This document shows positions 53,814-62,358 of a stretch of DNA of 64,000 bases, one piece after another. Source of the DNA: G963667915 sp965197385 (GTDB taxonomy: Bacteria; Acidobacteriota; Vicinamibacteria; Vicinamibacterales; UBA823); NCBI GenBank assembly GCA_965197385.1, contig CBDANA010000009.1, forward strand, positions 868,001-932,000, written 5' to 3'. Within the stretch, counting starts at the first letter, position 1; each line of letters opens with the position of its first letter. The notes under the pieces are model-generated. The model saw nothing but the letters and a program-made list of their open reading frames with translations, made no database searches and was not told the DNA's origin. Position numbers and translations under genes: made by a program.

Positions 53814-55229
53814 GTGACCGTGGTAGATTGGGCAGCCCGTCTCATGAACTTCCGGCGTGGGGAACTGCCTCTAGGCGTTCTGGCCGCGCTGTTTTATTTC
53901 TGCGTGTTATGTGGGTACTTCTTCCTGCGACCTGTGCGCGAAGCCATGGGCGTCTCGCGGGGCATGGATGAACTCCGCTGGCTCTTTGTGGTGACGTCTA
54001 TCAGCTCGCTCGTCGTCGTGCTGTTGTTCGGAGGCGTGGTCAGCAAACTCGACCGCCGCAAGTTTATCCCCATCGGGTACTTGTTTGTCATCGTGTGCCT
54101 GATGGCTTTCTCCGCGTTGCTTGTCTTCGACGCCGGCTCAGGCGGAGGGTTGATCGGCACGGAAGCGGAAACCAGTGTCGCCCGCGGTGTGGGATACACG
54201 TTCTACGTCTGGCTCACGGTCATCAACCTGTTCGTCAACAGTCTTTTCTGGGCATACATGGTCGATGTGTTCAACGTCGACCAAGGCAAACGTATGTTTG
54301 CGTTCATCGGGATAGGGGGAACTCTGGGTGCCATTGTGGGCGGCTGGTCAACCAACGTGCTCAGCGGGATGACCGAGTCCGTCTACCTGCCGCCCGGTCT
54401 GATGCTGACCGGGGCGGCACTGTTCGGCGCGGCGATCATGGTCATGCTGTCGCTCGACAAATCCGCTACACGATCAGAACACTCGACGCTGTCCGCGTCA
54501 GGTAGCAACGGCACGGCCGATACACCGGACGGAGAACAGATTGGTGGGTCGTTCTGGGATGGTGCGGCTGCGGTCGCGACCTCCCCGTACCTGCTCGGCA
54601 TCGGTGGATACATTGTTCTGCTGGCGATATCGAACACGATGATCTACTTCACGCAAGCCAACGTGATCTTGGACAATACGGACACGTTTAGCCAGCGGGT
54701 CGGGAGTTTCGCCCAGTTCGACATGCTGGCTCAAATCGCCACCCTGATCACGCAGATGTTCATCACGACGCACGTGATCCGACGCCTTGGCGTAGGGTGG
54801 ACGCTGTCCATCCTTCCCGTGGTCACGGTGGCTGGCTTTGCCGTGCTGGCCGTATGGCCGATCTACGGGGTGATGGCGATCTTCCAAGCCCTCCACCGCG
54901 CCACACGATATGCGGTGACGCGCCCGGCGCGCGAGACCCTGTTCAGCGTCGTGCCGCCTGCCGAGAAGTACAAAGCCAAACCGGTGGTCGACGTGTTTCT
55001 GTACCGGGCAGGCGATGTCGCAGGCGTCGGGATCGACGGTGCGTTACGCGCTCTAGGTCTGGCGTTGGGCTGGGTAGCTGCCGCCACCGTGCCGTTAGCG
55101 GCGATCTGGGCGGTGCTGTCGGTCGGGCTCGGGAAAGCTCAGACACGCAGAGACACGGGCAGAGAACCGGGAAGTGGGGCCGAGGGAAAGGCTGTAGGAA
55201 ATTCCGACCTCGCTGGACACATTGTGTAA
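53814..55229 (+). CDS. MFS-type NTP/NDP exchange transporter family protein
   Basis: A 471-residue protein with about 11-12 hydrophobic segments. VLCGYFFLRPVREAMGVSRG, FVNSLFWAYMVDVFNVDQGK, FIGIGGTLGAIVGGWSTNV and RYAVTRPARETLFSVVPPAE then KYKAKPVVDVFLYRAGD match bacterial proteins annotated as Tlc-like NTP/NDP translocases in free-living species, where the substrate is unproved. The last 20 residues (TGREPGSGAEGKAVGNSDLA) look like read-through into IS481-type end sequence. The GTG at 53814 is chosen. Confidence 0.8.
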   Translation: MTVVDWAARLMNFRRGELPLGVLAALFYFCVLCGYFFLRPVREAMGVSRGMDELRWLFVVTSISSLVVVLLFGGVVSKLDRRKFIPIGYLFVIVCLMAFSALLVFDAGSGGGLIGTEAETSVARGVGYTFYVWLTVINLFVNSLFWAYMVDVFNVDQGKRMFAFIGIGGTLGAIVGGWSTNVLSGMTESVYLPPGLMLTGAALFGAAIMVMLSLDKSATRSEHSTLSASGSNGTADTPDGEQIGGSFWDGAAAVATSPYLLGIGGYIVLLAISNTMIYFTQANVILDNTDTFSQRVGSFAQFDMLAQIATLITQMFITTHVIRRLGVGWTLSILPVVTVAGFAVLAVWPIYGVMAIFQALHRATRYAVTRPARETLFSVVPPAEKYKAKPVVDVFLYRAGDVAGVGIDGALRALGLALGWVAAATVPLAAIWAVLSVGLGKAQTRRDTGREPGSGAEGKAVGNSDLAGHIV

Positions 55230-55259
55230 CCGTAGGTGTCCAGAATCTGGAGGTCGGTC

Positions 55260-55550
55260 ATGAACAAAGCTCAGCGGGACATTCGGCGCAAGAAATGGGT
55301 CTTGGAGCACGCGGCGCGGATCGGCAACGTGCGAAAGACCTGCCGCTACTTCGGCGTCGCAAGGTCAGGGTTCTACGTCTGGAAGAAGGCGTATGAGACC
55401 CCTGGGGATGAGGGCCTGGTCACCCAGAAGCCGTGCCCGTACAACCCCCGGCTCCGCACGCCCCCCGCCATCGTCGAGAAGGTCCTTCATCTCCGCCGCA
55501 CGTCTCACCTCGGCCCCATCCGCATCGTTTGGTATCTCGAGCGCTATCAC
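55260..55550 (+). pseudogene. IS481-type transposase, N-terminal fragment
   Basis: MNKAQRDIRRKKWVLEHAAR, KTCRYFGVARSGFYVWKKAY, NPRLRTPPAIVEKVLHLRR and IVWYLERYH are the helix-turn-helix part of an IS481-type transposase. The catalytic core is missing; the frame breaks into a reverse-strand IS3 relic after RYHAV. TGTCCAGAATCTGGAGGTCG just upstream is the likely terminal repeat. Confidence 0.75.
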
Positions 55551-55675
55551 GCCGTGCAGCCGAGCTTCGGCGCCACCGACTGCAGCACCGCCCACTCTGA
55601 GGCGTGGGCCTCTCGGTGCTCCTCGACCATCCGGACGGCACGTTCGCGCACTTCCGGAGAAAACCGACTTGGACG
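55551..55675 (-). pseudogene. IS3-type orfA relic, main part (split by another IS3 element)
   Basis: On the reverse strand: RPSRFSPEVRERAVRMVEEH then REAHASEWAVLQSVAPKLGC, an OrfA helix-turn-helix. Its start codon lies on the far side of the inserted element: joining across the GACG duplication gives ATG GGA CGT CCA AGT CGG TTT. The 3' part is lost at the join with the IS481-type fragment. Confidence 0.75.
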
Positions 55676-55707
55676 CGACGTCCCCCCGCTTTCAGTAGCG
55701 GTTCGGT

Positions 55708-56556
55708 TTAGAGTCCAGGGGTGACTGTACTCCGTTCTTTCACCATCCGTCGGGCATAGAGAGCGGGCGTGAGCCCACCCAGTCCCTTCTTCGGTCGCTC
55801 CTCGTTGTACTCGTGGCGCCACGCCTCGATGATGGCCTGGGCATGCGCCAACGTCGTGAACCAGTGCTCGTTGAGGCACTCGTCTCGGAATCGGCCGTTG
55901 AACGATTCGATGAAGGCGTTCTGGTTCGGCTTGCCGGGGTCGATCAGGCGCAACGTGACGCCCCGCTCGTGCGCCCAGGTCAGCATCGCGCGCCCACAGA
56001 ATTCCGGTCCGTTGTCGGTCCGCAGGATGCGAGGCAACCCCCGCTCGTGCGCCAGGCGGTCGAACACGCGGGTGACGGGCAGGCCGCCGAGCGCCCGCCT
56101 CGGCACGATGGCTACGGCCTCGGTCGTCGCATCGTCGACGATCGTCAAGCACTTCACCACCCGCCCCTCGGCCGTCCGGTCGAAGACGAAGTCGGCGGAC
56201 CACACCTCGTTCGGGGCCTGGGGTCGCGCCAGCGGTTGACGGTCGGCGACCGGGATCTTCTTGCGTCGCCGCCGCCGTATCTGCAAGCGCGCCTCGGTGT
56301 ACAGGCGCTCGACGCGTTTGTGGTTGACGCGTTCGCCGGCTTGTCGCAACTTCAAGTAGATCATCCCGGCGCCATAGCGGCGATGGCGGTGGGCCAGGGC
56401 CGCTATGCGGGCCCGAAGCGTGCGGTTCCGATCTGGGGCTGGCGTGTACCGCAGAGACGAGGCACTCATGTGAACCACGGCCAGCGCCCGCCGCTCGCTC
56501 AGGCCCCGCGCCGTCAGGCTCCGCACCAGCGTCCGGCGCGCTGGGGCGGTCACCAC
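55708..56556 (-). CDS. IS3-family transposase OrfB
   Basis: A 282-residue integrase-core (rve) transposase. HTH_21-like region RRYGAGMIYLKLRQAGERVN, then the DDE core: first Asp in EVWSADFVFDRTAEG, second in ILRTDNGPEFCGRAML, Glu in NAFIESFNGRFRDECLNEHW. Its stop lies within the terminal TTTAGAGTCC repeat. In IS3 elements OrfB is joined to OrfA by -1 frameshifting; a CGAAAAAAG slip site is present at the overlap. Confidence 0.9.
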   Translation of the reverse strand: MVTAPARRTLVRSLTARGLSERRALAVVHMSASSLRYTPAPDRNRTLRARIAALAHRHRRYGAGMIYLKLRQAGERVNHKRVERLYTEARLQIRRRRRKKIPVADRQPLARPQAPNEVWSADFVFDRTAEGRVVKCLTIVDDATTEAVAIVPRRALGGLPVTRVFDRLAHERGLPRILRTDNGPEFCGRAMLTWAHERGVTLRLIDPGKPNQNAFIESFNGRFRDECLNEHWFTTLAHAQAIIEAWRHEYNEERPKKGLGGLTPALYARRMVKERSTVTPGL

Positions 56557-56829
56557 TTTTTTCGCAGCGCCTCCCGCGTCACCTCATTCTCCAGCAGGGA
56601 CTCTGCCAACAACTTCTTGAGCCGACCGTGCGGCGCGCAAACACGTCTCCGCGGACAGTTCCTTCAGCCGCTTCGTGTCCGGGACGCTCATGCCGCCGAA
56701 CTTGCTCCGCCACAGGTAATAGCTGGCTTCGGAAAACCCGTGCTTGCGGCAGAGCTGCTTCACCGCCACGCCGGCCTCCGCCTCCCGCAGAAACCCGATG
56801 ATCTGCGTTTCCGAGAATCGCTTCTTCAC
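56550..56829 (-). pseudogene. IS3-family OrfA with an internal frameshift
   Basis: KKRFSETQIIGFLREAEAGV, KQLCRKHGFSEASYYLWRSK and GGMSVPDTKRLKELSAE are a normal OrfA. Then a small indel near 56640 puts RLKKLLAESLLENEVTREAL (the leucine-zipper end) in another frame, which runs through the A6G slip site to a TGA at 56550. The element may thus be unable to make the OrfAB fusion by itself. Confidence 0.78.
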
Positions 56830-56900
56830 GTCCGATCTCCTTCCGCATGAGATCGAACTCTAAACCCGCGTGCTACTCAATTCGGGGGGGACGTCGGACG

Positions 56901-56957
56901 TCCCATAGACCCCATCCTCCCAAGCAATGAGGTCTCCGAGAAACCCGGTACGATTCA
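56901..56957 (-). repeat. Terminal part of the older IS3 relic
   Basis: Reverse reading: TGAATCGTACCGGGTTTCTC then GGAGACCTCA (an IS3-type terminal repeat), GGGAGG, and the ATG-GGA start of the split orfA. It is the 5' end of the element whose orfA body lies at 55551-55675. Confidence 0.65.
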
Positions 56958-57123
56958 GACAAGGAGGTCGTTGATATACCGGTATTGCCGCGTTTAGAGG
57001 TAGAACCTTAGATCCGTAAGACCCCGCCCAGCTGGCACAGGGTACGGTCAAAAGGCACATGACAAGAAAGAACTGCGTGAGAAACTTCACGGCACTATCG
57101 TCGCATCCTGTAGCTTTAATCAA
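56958..57123 (-). pseudogene. Truncated small secreted protein
   Basis: MIKATGCDDSAVKFLTQFFL then VMCLLTVPCASWA is a plausible signal peptide, followed by GSYGSKVLPLNAAIPVYQRP, and is cut at the IS3 terminal repeat. The start region is unusually AT-rich (57110-57240). No family recognised. Confidence 0.4.
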
Positions 57124-57297
57124 TCACCAAGATCACCAGGGATTGCCTCTGATTAACTAGATGTCTGAACTGTATCAATAGTTAAATCTTAAAGAAACAC
57201 TGGCAGAGAGTATGAGATTATTTCCAGCTCATGAGATGTTTCCCAATATTGGCCAACCCGAACCCGACCACCTCAACTTTCCGCTATAGGAGGACCG

Positions 57298-58341
57298 ATG
57301 ACCATCGAACGCCAAGCCCCGACTCCGCTCCCCGTGGTGCTGTCGCTCCTGACCGCGCTGGCTCTCGTCTTGCCGGGCGCGCTCTCGGCTCAGTCCCATC
57401 AGCCGCCGCCCGAGCCGCCGGCCGCATGGGGACCCATCTCGATCAACATGGAGGAGATCGAGTACCCGCATCCGGTCGAGTTCATGAACTTCAGGGTCTA
57501 CGGCCAGGACGTGCGGATTGCCTACATGGACGTCGCACCGGTGGGGCCAGCAAACGGCCGCGCCGTGGTCTTCCACCACGGGGGCAGCTACTACGGATGG
57601 TACTGGAAGGAGCAGATCGAGGCCCTCACCAACGAAGGCTACCGGGTCATCGTGAAGGACCGGCTGGGCTGGGGTAAGTCGTCTAAGCCGATCCTCCCGT
57701 ACAGCATGAGCCTGCACGCCTCCAATACGGCCCTGCTCATGGAACACCTCGGCGTCTCCGAGGCCGCCATCGTCGGCCACTCGATCGGCGGGCAAATGGT
57801 CACTCGGTTCGCCTTCCTCTACCCGGAGATGACGACGCATCTGGTCACCATCAATCAGATCGGCCTGACCGACAATCGGGCGGGACGAGGGTTCCGTCCG
57901 TTCGACGGTGAGATCGACGCCGATCCGGACCTGCGGCGCGCGTACGAAGCCAATGTGCGGACGGACACGCGCCGTTACGTGGAGTGGAAGCCGGAATTTC
58001 TGGAGCATCTCCGCATTCGGCACGGGCAACGGTTGAGTGGCGACTGGCCGCGACTCGCGTTCGTGCGCCGGCTCGGCGGCAACCTGCGCTCGATGGACAC
58101 GGTGGTGAACGACTGGCCCCACATTCGGACGAAGACACTGATTCTCGGCGGCGAGATCGACGGGCCCAACTTCCCCGCACACGCGCGGCGGGCAGTGGAG
58201 ATCCTCCCCAACGCGGAGGTCTTTCTCATCCCGAACGTCGGCCACAACCCGCACGAAGAAGTGCCCGGCATCGTCAACGCCGAGCTGATCCGCTTCCTCG
58301 GCAGCGACCCGGACGAGCCGGCGGGGGAGGGCGGACGCTAG
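57298..58341 (+). CDS. Secreted alpha/beta hydrolase
   Basis: A 347-residue alpha/beta-hydrolase with a signal peptide (LPVVLSLLTALALVLPGALS). Fold landmarks: VVFHHGGSYYGWYWKEQIEA (HGG oxyanion region), DRLGWGKSSKPILPYS, nucleophile elbow AAIVGHSIGGQMVTRF (Ser), acid Asp in LILGGEIDGPN, and His in PNVGHNPHEEVP. AGGAGG lies 6 bases before the ATG. Likely an esterase or lipase-like enzyme; the substrate is not visible. Undamaged. Confidence 0.85.
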   Translation: MTIERQAPTPLPVVLSLLTALALVLPGALSAQSHQPPPEPPAAWGPISINMEEIEYPHPVEFMNFRVYGQDVRIAYMDVAPVGPANGRAVVFHHGGSYYGWYWKEQIEALTNEGYRVIVKDRLGWGKSSKPILPYSMSLHASNTALLMEHLGVSEAAIVGHSIGGQMVTRFAFLYPEMTTHLVTINQIGLTDNRAGRGFRPFDGEIDADPDLRRAYEANVRTDTRRYVEWKPEFLEHLRIRHGQRLSGDWPRLAFVRRLGGNLRSMDTVVNDWPHIRTKTLILGGEIDGPNFPAHARRAVEILPNAEVFLIPNVGHNPHEEVPGIVNAELIRFLGSDPDEPAGEGGR

Positions 58342-58556
58342 TGCCTCTCCAACCCGGCACGACGCTCGGCCCGTACATGGATCGCGTGATCGGCGAGATC
58401 CTCGACGCGGGCACTTCGTCAAAGAAGGAGGAGAAGCTCCTATTGAGCATGCGCGTCCACCAATTGGACTTCGATGCCGATCGGGCCGATCAGAGGGCGC
58501 GCATCGAAGCGCTCTTGAAGGCTCATGGCGGCGCGGTGCGACTTGATCCGGATTAA
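58341..58556 (+). CDS. Chimeric short frame: kinase leader joined to an unknown helical tail
   Basis: From a GTG overlapping the hydrolase stop: PLQPGTTLGPY is the leader of the local Ser/Thr kinases (fragment I), but it continues as MDRVIGEILDAGTSSKKEEK and LLLSMRVHQLDFDADRADQR, a charged helical tail of about 55 residues ending GAVRLDPD. The tail has no recognisable family. It may be a rearrangement product that happens to stay open, or a new small gene. Confidence 0.45.
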   Translation: MPLQPGTTLGPYMDRVIGEILDAGTSSKKEEKLLLSMRVHQLDFDADRADQRARIEALLKAHGGAVRLDPD

Positions 58557-58686
58557 AGGAGAGCCCCACGGGCGATATTCTCCAGTAATCACTGGTCCGA
58601 AGAAACCGGGCAGGTCATTCGTCCCTATATAGATGATACTGACGAAATGCATCACTACGAAATCACAAGGGTAGTTTCGTAGCCGG

Positions 58687-58800
58687 GCCGATCCCGCTGG
58701 ACGAGGCGCTCTCCATCGCCCGCCAAATCGCCGAAGCGCTGGAAGCCGCGCACGAGCAGGGGATCATCCATCGGGATCTTAAACCGGCGGCCGGATCACG
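58687..58800 (+). pseudogene. Ser/Thr kinase catalytic-loop fragment J
   Basis: GPIPLDEALSIARQIAEALE then AAHEQGIIHRDLKPA is the segment around the kinase catalytic loop, matching fragments A and C, with nothing of the rest of the domain. Confidence 0.78.
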
Positions 58801-59282
58801 GTATACTGGCCCGTTCCCAGCCCGAAAGATAAGCCGTCAGCGGCGGCATTAATTTCAGCGAGATCCACATGCGTAATGGCGTTCAGTGGGCCGTCTCCAG
58901 GGGTCTGCTTGTGGGTGTGTGTCTGTGTTGGCCCCGCCCGTGCTCCTGCAGCGAGGGCTGTTTTGGATCCTGGGTCCAATCGCCCGTGTGCTGGGCTATC
59001 GGTTCTACTATGAGCGCTTCGCGCCCCAGGGTAAACCATAGTGGCTGTCCGGGCGAATGTGTGGGCGAGTAGCCGATGCCTCTAAACTACCCTTGACTCT
59101 TTGGCGCTAGAATTGTCCGAGAGCCCTGCGATGATGACAACGCGCGCGTTGAGGTGCAGAATGTTCCTGGAGACAGCTCCGTTGGCACCGATGGCGCTCG
59201 AAATGGGCTCCCGGATAGCCCACGACGAGGTCAGCGACGAGCGAGCACGGTTACCGGTGCCAGCATTGGGGGAGAACGAAAC
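58801..59282. other. Intergenic stretch with gene debris
   Basis: A frame ending at 59041 reads APPVLLQRGLFWILGPIARV then LGYRFYYERFAPQGKP-stop, which has the look of the C-terminal end of a small protein; I cannot name the family. The remaining 240 bases up to the flavoprotein start show no gene; they must hold the promoter of the flavoprotein operon. Confidence 0.4.
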
Positions 59283-61367
59283 ATGGCCAAGAAACGTGAC
59301 AACGGCCAGCACGATCCCGAAGCCACTAGCGCGAACGGCCTGAGCAGGCGAGATTTCGTCAAGGCGGGAGCCGCCGCGGGGCTCGGTGCGGGCGCTCTGC
59401 TGGAGTCAGAGCGGGCGCAAGCGCAAGGTGTCTCGACTGGCGCCGATGGCATCGTCTGGGACTATGAAGTGGATATCGTTATCGCGGGGGGTGGATGTGC
59501 GGGCCTGACGGCGGCCATTCGCGCAAGGGATCTCGGGGCCAGTGTGCTGGTGGTCGATCAGAATTTCGACCTGGGCGGCAGGATGTTGCACAGCGGGTCC
59601 TTTCTCTCGCTCGGCGGAGGCGATCCAGTCCAGCGCCGGGACATGAAGGGCGAGAGCGACGACGAGGGGTTCATCACGGTCGACCCGGTCGAGGATCCGG
59701 AAGAGCTGGATGACAGTGTCGACCTCCTGTTCACGGACCTCACCGATTGGTCGGTCGTCGACACCAAGGCCCAGAGCCCGTACCGCTACAACGAGCGGGA
59801 GTTGGCGCGCTCGTGGGCTGAGAACTGCCCGGCCACCCGGCAATTCCTGATGGACAACTATGTCCGGTTCATGCGGATCAACGGCACGCATGGAGGCGGA
59901 GGCTTGTCGCGCGCGCGGGGGGCGCGCTGCTTCCTCATGTTGGGTGACAAGACGGACATCAAGGCGGGCACCATCACCGCCGAGGATGCCGGCGTCGCCG
60001 ATCCCGAGCGCACAAGTGCGTTTGCGCCAGTGCAGATGACCGACGCGAGCCGCTTTGTCGGACCCAACGCCGTCGGCAACGGGGTGGCCCTTTCCCGGCC
60101 GCTGGAGTTCTCGGCCCGGGAGAAAGGCGTCCAGTTCATGCTCAATCGCTATTTTGACGACCTCGTCCGTGAGCAGCCTTTCTCTGGCAGGGTGCTGGGC
60201 ATCCGGGCCCACTACTCGCCGCGGCACCACCCTGAGACCGGCGAGCTTCTGCAGAGTTATTGGCAGAACGGCAATATCGATGAGCGGCAGGAGACGGTGA
60301 GCATCAGGGCCCGCCGGGGCGTCATCCTGGCCAGCGGCGGTCATTCGGGTAATCCCGAGGTCCGCAGCATGTTCTACCCGGCCTTGCGGGAACCTGCCTT
60401 CCCGACCAGCGGCTATGCCCTGCAAGGTCCCCATGGTCAGGACGCCAGTGCACTCACGGCCGGATTGCGAATCGGTGCCAACCTGGCCGGGATGCAGCAG
60501 AACCTCTCGTATCCCACGACGTTCCACATCTCGACCCGCCTCGGCACCCGAGATGCCTACACCACCATGATGCCCGGTCACCCGACGTTCGGTTTCCGCG
60601 GCTCCGCAGGAGTCAATGTCGGCAGCGTCGGCTTCGAGGAGTTCATCGCCGTGAACCAGGTAGGGAAGCGCTTCTTCAACGAGGTCCGTCTTCCCTCCAG
60701 ACCTCGGGCAAACCGGTATCCCGGTGACGGTGGCGCCAGGGGCCAGGGGCTCGACCACACGCCGCTCGACTGGCGCAATTGCCAGAAGGAGTGGGTGAGG
60801 GAGATGTACAGCCATGACCACGGCCTCGACGCCGCGCTCGCGATGAACGAGGGTTCAGAGCCTCCGGATTACTACTCGGGGCCACTCTGGGCGATCTTCG
60901 ATCAGGATGCGGTCGAGCGGACGGGGTGGGAGCTGCGGTACCCCTACGTGTCCAACAACGGCTACTTTTTCAAAGCCGATACCATCGAGGAATTGGCCGA
61001 GAAGATTGCCGCCCGCCATGAGTTCCAGCGGGTACCGCTGCGCTACCTCGCCGAGACCGTGGCCACTTGGAACAGCTATGTGGACGCCGGCGCCGATCCA
61101 GACTTCGAGCGCGAGGCGGACGCACCCATGAACCGCATTGCGACGCCGCCCTTCTGTGCGCTCTCGATCATGGTGATCTGGCACGACTCCTATGGTGGTC
61201 TGCGCGTCAACGGCCAGCAGCAGGTCGTGGACATGCAGGGCCAGGTCATTCCCGGTCTCTATGCGGGAGGCGAGGCCGTCGGAGGACTCAACAAGCATGG
61301 CTTGGGCAAAGGTCACGTCCAGGGCTACGTCGCCGGCACGCATGCCGCCGAAGATCCGTCAGCTTAG
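59283..61367 (+). CDS. Tat-exported FAD-binding oxidoreductase (fumarate reductase/ketosteroid dehydrogenase type)
   Basis: A 694-residue flavoprotein of the FAD_binding_2 superfamily. A twin-arginine signal (NGLSRRDFVKAGAAAGLGAG) at residues 19-38, then the dinucleotide fold VDIVIAGGGCAGLTAAIRAR near 65, RGVILASGGHSGNPEV mid-chain, and the C-terminal FAD segment GLYAGGEAVGGLNKHGLGKG. The ATG at 59283 places the Tat signal correctly; GGGGGAG precedes it. No haem motif in the chain, so electrons probably go to the diheme cytochrome encoded two genes on. Confidence 0.87.
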   Translation: MAKKRDNGQHDPEATSANGLSRRDFVKAGAAAGLGAGALLESERAQAQGVSTGADGIVWDYEVDIVIAGGGCAGLTAAIRARDLGASVLVVDQNFDLGGRMLHSGSFLSLGGGDPVQRRDMKGESDDEGFITVDPVEDPEELDDSVDLLFTDLTDWSVVDTKAQSPYRYNERELARSWAENCPATRQFLMDNYVRFMRINGTHGGGGLSRARGARCFLMLGDKTDIKAGTITAEDAGVADPERTSAFAPVQMTDASRFVGPNAVGNGVALSRPLEFSAREKGVQFMLNRYFDDLVREQPFSGRVLGIRAHYSPRHHPETGELLQSYWQNGNIDERQETVSIRARRGVILASGGHSGNPEVRSMFYPALREPAFPTSGYALQGPHGQDASALTAGLRIGANLAGMQQNLSYPTTFHISTRLGTRDAYTTMMPGHPTFGFRGSAGVNVGSVGFEEFIAVNQVGKRFFNEVRLPSRPRANRYPGDGGARGQGLDHTPLDWRNCQKEWVREMYSHDHGLDAALAMNEGSEPPDYYSGPLWAIFDQDAVERTGWELRYPYVSNNGYFFKADTIEELAEKIAARHEFQRVPLRYLAETVATWNSYVDAGADPDFEREADAPMNRIATPPFCALSIMVIWHDSYGGLRVNGQQQVVDMQGQVIPGLYAGGEAVGGLNKHGLGKGHVQGYVAGTHAAEDPSA

Positions 61368-61377
61368 CTTACCGTCC

Positions 61378-62322
61378 ATGTCTGAACAACGCGATCTGAC
61401 CCGAAAGATCGTCGCGTGTAGCGTCGACGTATCGCCAAGTGAGGTCGACGCCGGCGCCGACATGACTCTGACGGGCCAGGTCGTCTGCTTCCCTGCCGGA
61501 GACCTGCGGGGAACGACGCTCCTAATCAAGGACCAAGCCGACGCGTTGGTACAGAACCTCGAGCTTACTGAATTCGACGGTGAGACGAACGTAACGAGCG
61601 AATTTTCTGTGAAGGCGCCGGTCCAACCCGGGGCCTATACATGGCTGGCCGTGTGTCCGGCGCATTCGAAGGCAGGTACTTCGTACGGGGAAGCGTCGAT
61701 GCCGTTTTCGTTCACCGTCAACCCGCACCGCACTCACGTCGCCGTGTGGGACACACCGTCGACCATCGAATGTGGAGAGACTTTCAGCGTCACACTGGGT
61801 GTCAAGTGCTCGTTCGAGTGCCGGCCCGAGGGGTGGGCGATTGAGATTCGCGACCATGACGGCAACACGCGGGCAACGATCACACTGAGCGACGACCCGT
61901 GGCCGGGCACCGCAGCGCTCTACTATGCGGTGGTGGATCTGAGAGCCCCTGACACGGAAGGGCTCTTTACATGGGAAGCCAAGGCCCCGATGGGCGGTCT
62001 GGATGTCCCGCACGCCGAAGGTATCACCCGTTTTGGCGTCAGAGTCGTACCGACTCCTGAGCACGTCTTGACGGTCGTCGTCAGGGATGCCGAAACTCAG
62101 ACCCCGGTCGAAGGTGTCAAGGTTGTCGTTCACCCCTACCAGGCCTTCACGGACGAACGCGGCGTGGCGGAGGTGAAGGTTCCGAAGGGCGAATACAGGC
62201 TCTACGTGTCTGGAAGGAATTACGTCCCCTTCCGCCGCGACGGCGAAGTGAAGGCGGACGTGACGATTAGGGCAGAGCTTGCGGTGGACCAAGGACTCTC
62301 GGACGCCGATGTCTGGTCGTGA
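61378..62322 (+). CDS. Cys-rich Ig-like protein with a carboxypeptidase-regulatory-like C-terminal domain
   Basis: A 314-residue protein starting 10 bases after the flavoprotein stop. Two tandem beta-sandwich units can be seen: residues about 10-115 (SVDVSPSEVDAGADMTLTGQ to FSFTVNP) and 116-230 (AVWDTPSTIECGETFSVTLG to RFGVRVV). Then a transthyretin-like unit, VVVRDAETQTPVEGVKVVVH to EYRLYVSGRNYVPF. At least six Cys lie in the first two units (IVACSVD, VVCFPAG, AVCPAHSK, IECG, KCSFECRPEG). No signal peptide is seen, which is odd beside two exported partners. Family not named. Confidence 0.75.
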   Translation: MSEQRDLTRKIVACSVDVSPSEVDAGADMTLTGQVVCFPAGDLRGTTLLIKDQADALVQNLELTEFDGETNVTSEFSVKAPVQPGAYTWLAVCPAHSKAGTSYGEASMPFSFTVNPHRTHVAVWDTPSTIECGETFSVTLGVKCSFECRPEGWAIEIRDHDGNTRATITLSDDPWPGTAALYYAVVDLRAPDTEGLFTWEAKAPMGGLDVPHAEGITRFGVRVVPTPEHVLTVVVRDAETQTPVEGVKVVVHPYQAFTDERGVAEVKVPKGEYRLYVSGRNYVPFRRDGEVKADVTIRAELAVDQGLSDADVWS

Positions 62323-62358
62323 TCATCGGTGCCGCCACGCATTGGGAGAGACGGTCTG

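Larger units (their letters stand above)
55676..56896 (-). mobile_element. IS3-type insertion sequence nested in an older IS3 relic
   Basis: 1221 bp with inverted ends CGACGTCCCCCCGCTTTCAG and the matching right end (reverse reading CGACGTCCCCCCCGAATTGA), then a shared TTTAGAGT further in. GACG lies on both sides (55672-55675 and 56897-56900), a 4-base duplication. Removing the element and one GACG restores the start of the older orfA. Confidence 0.78.
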
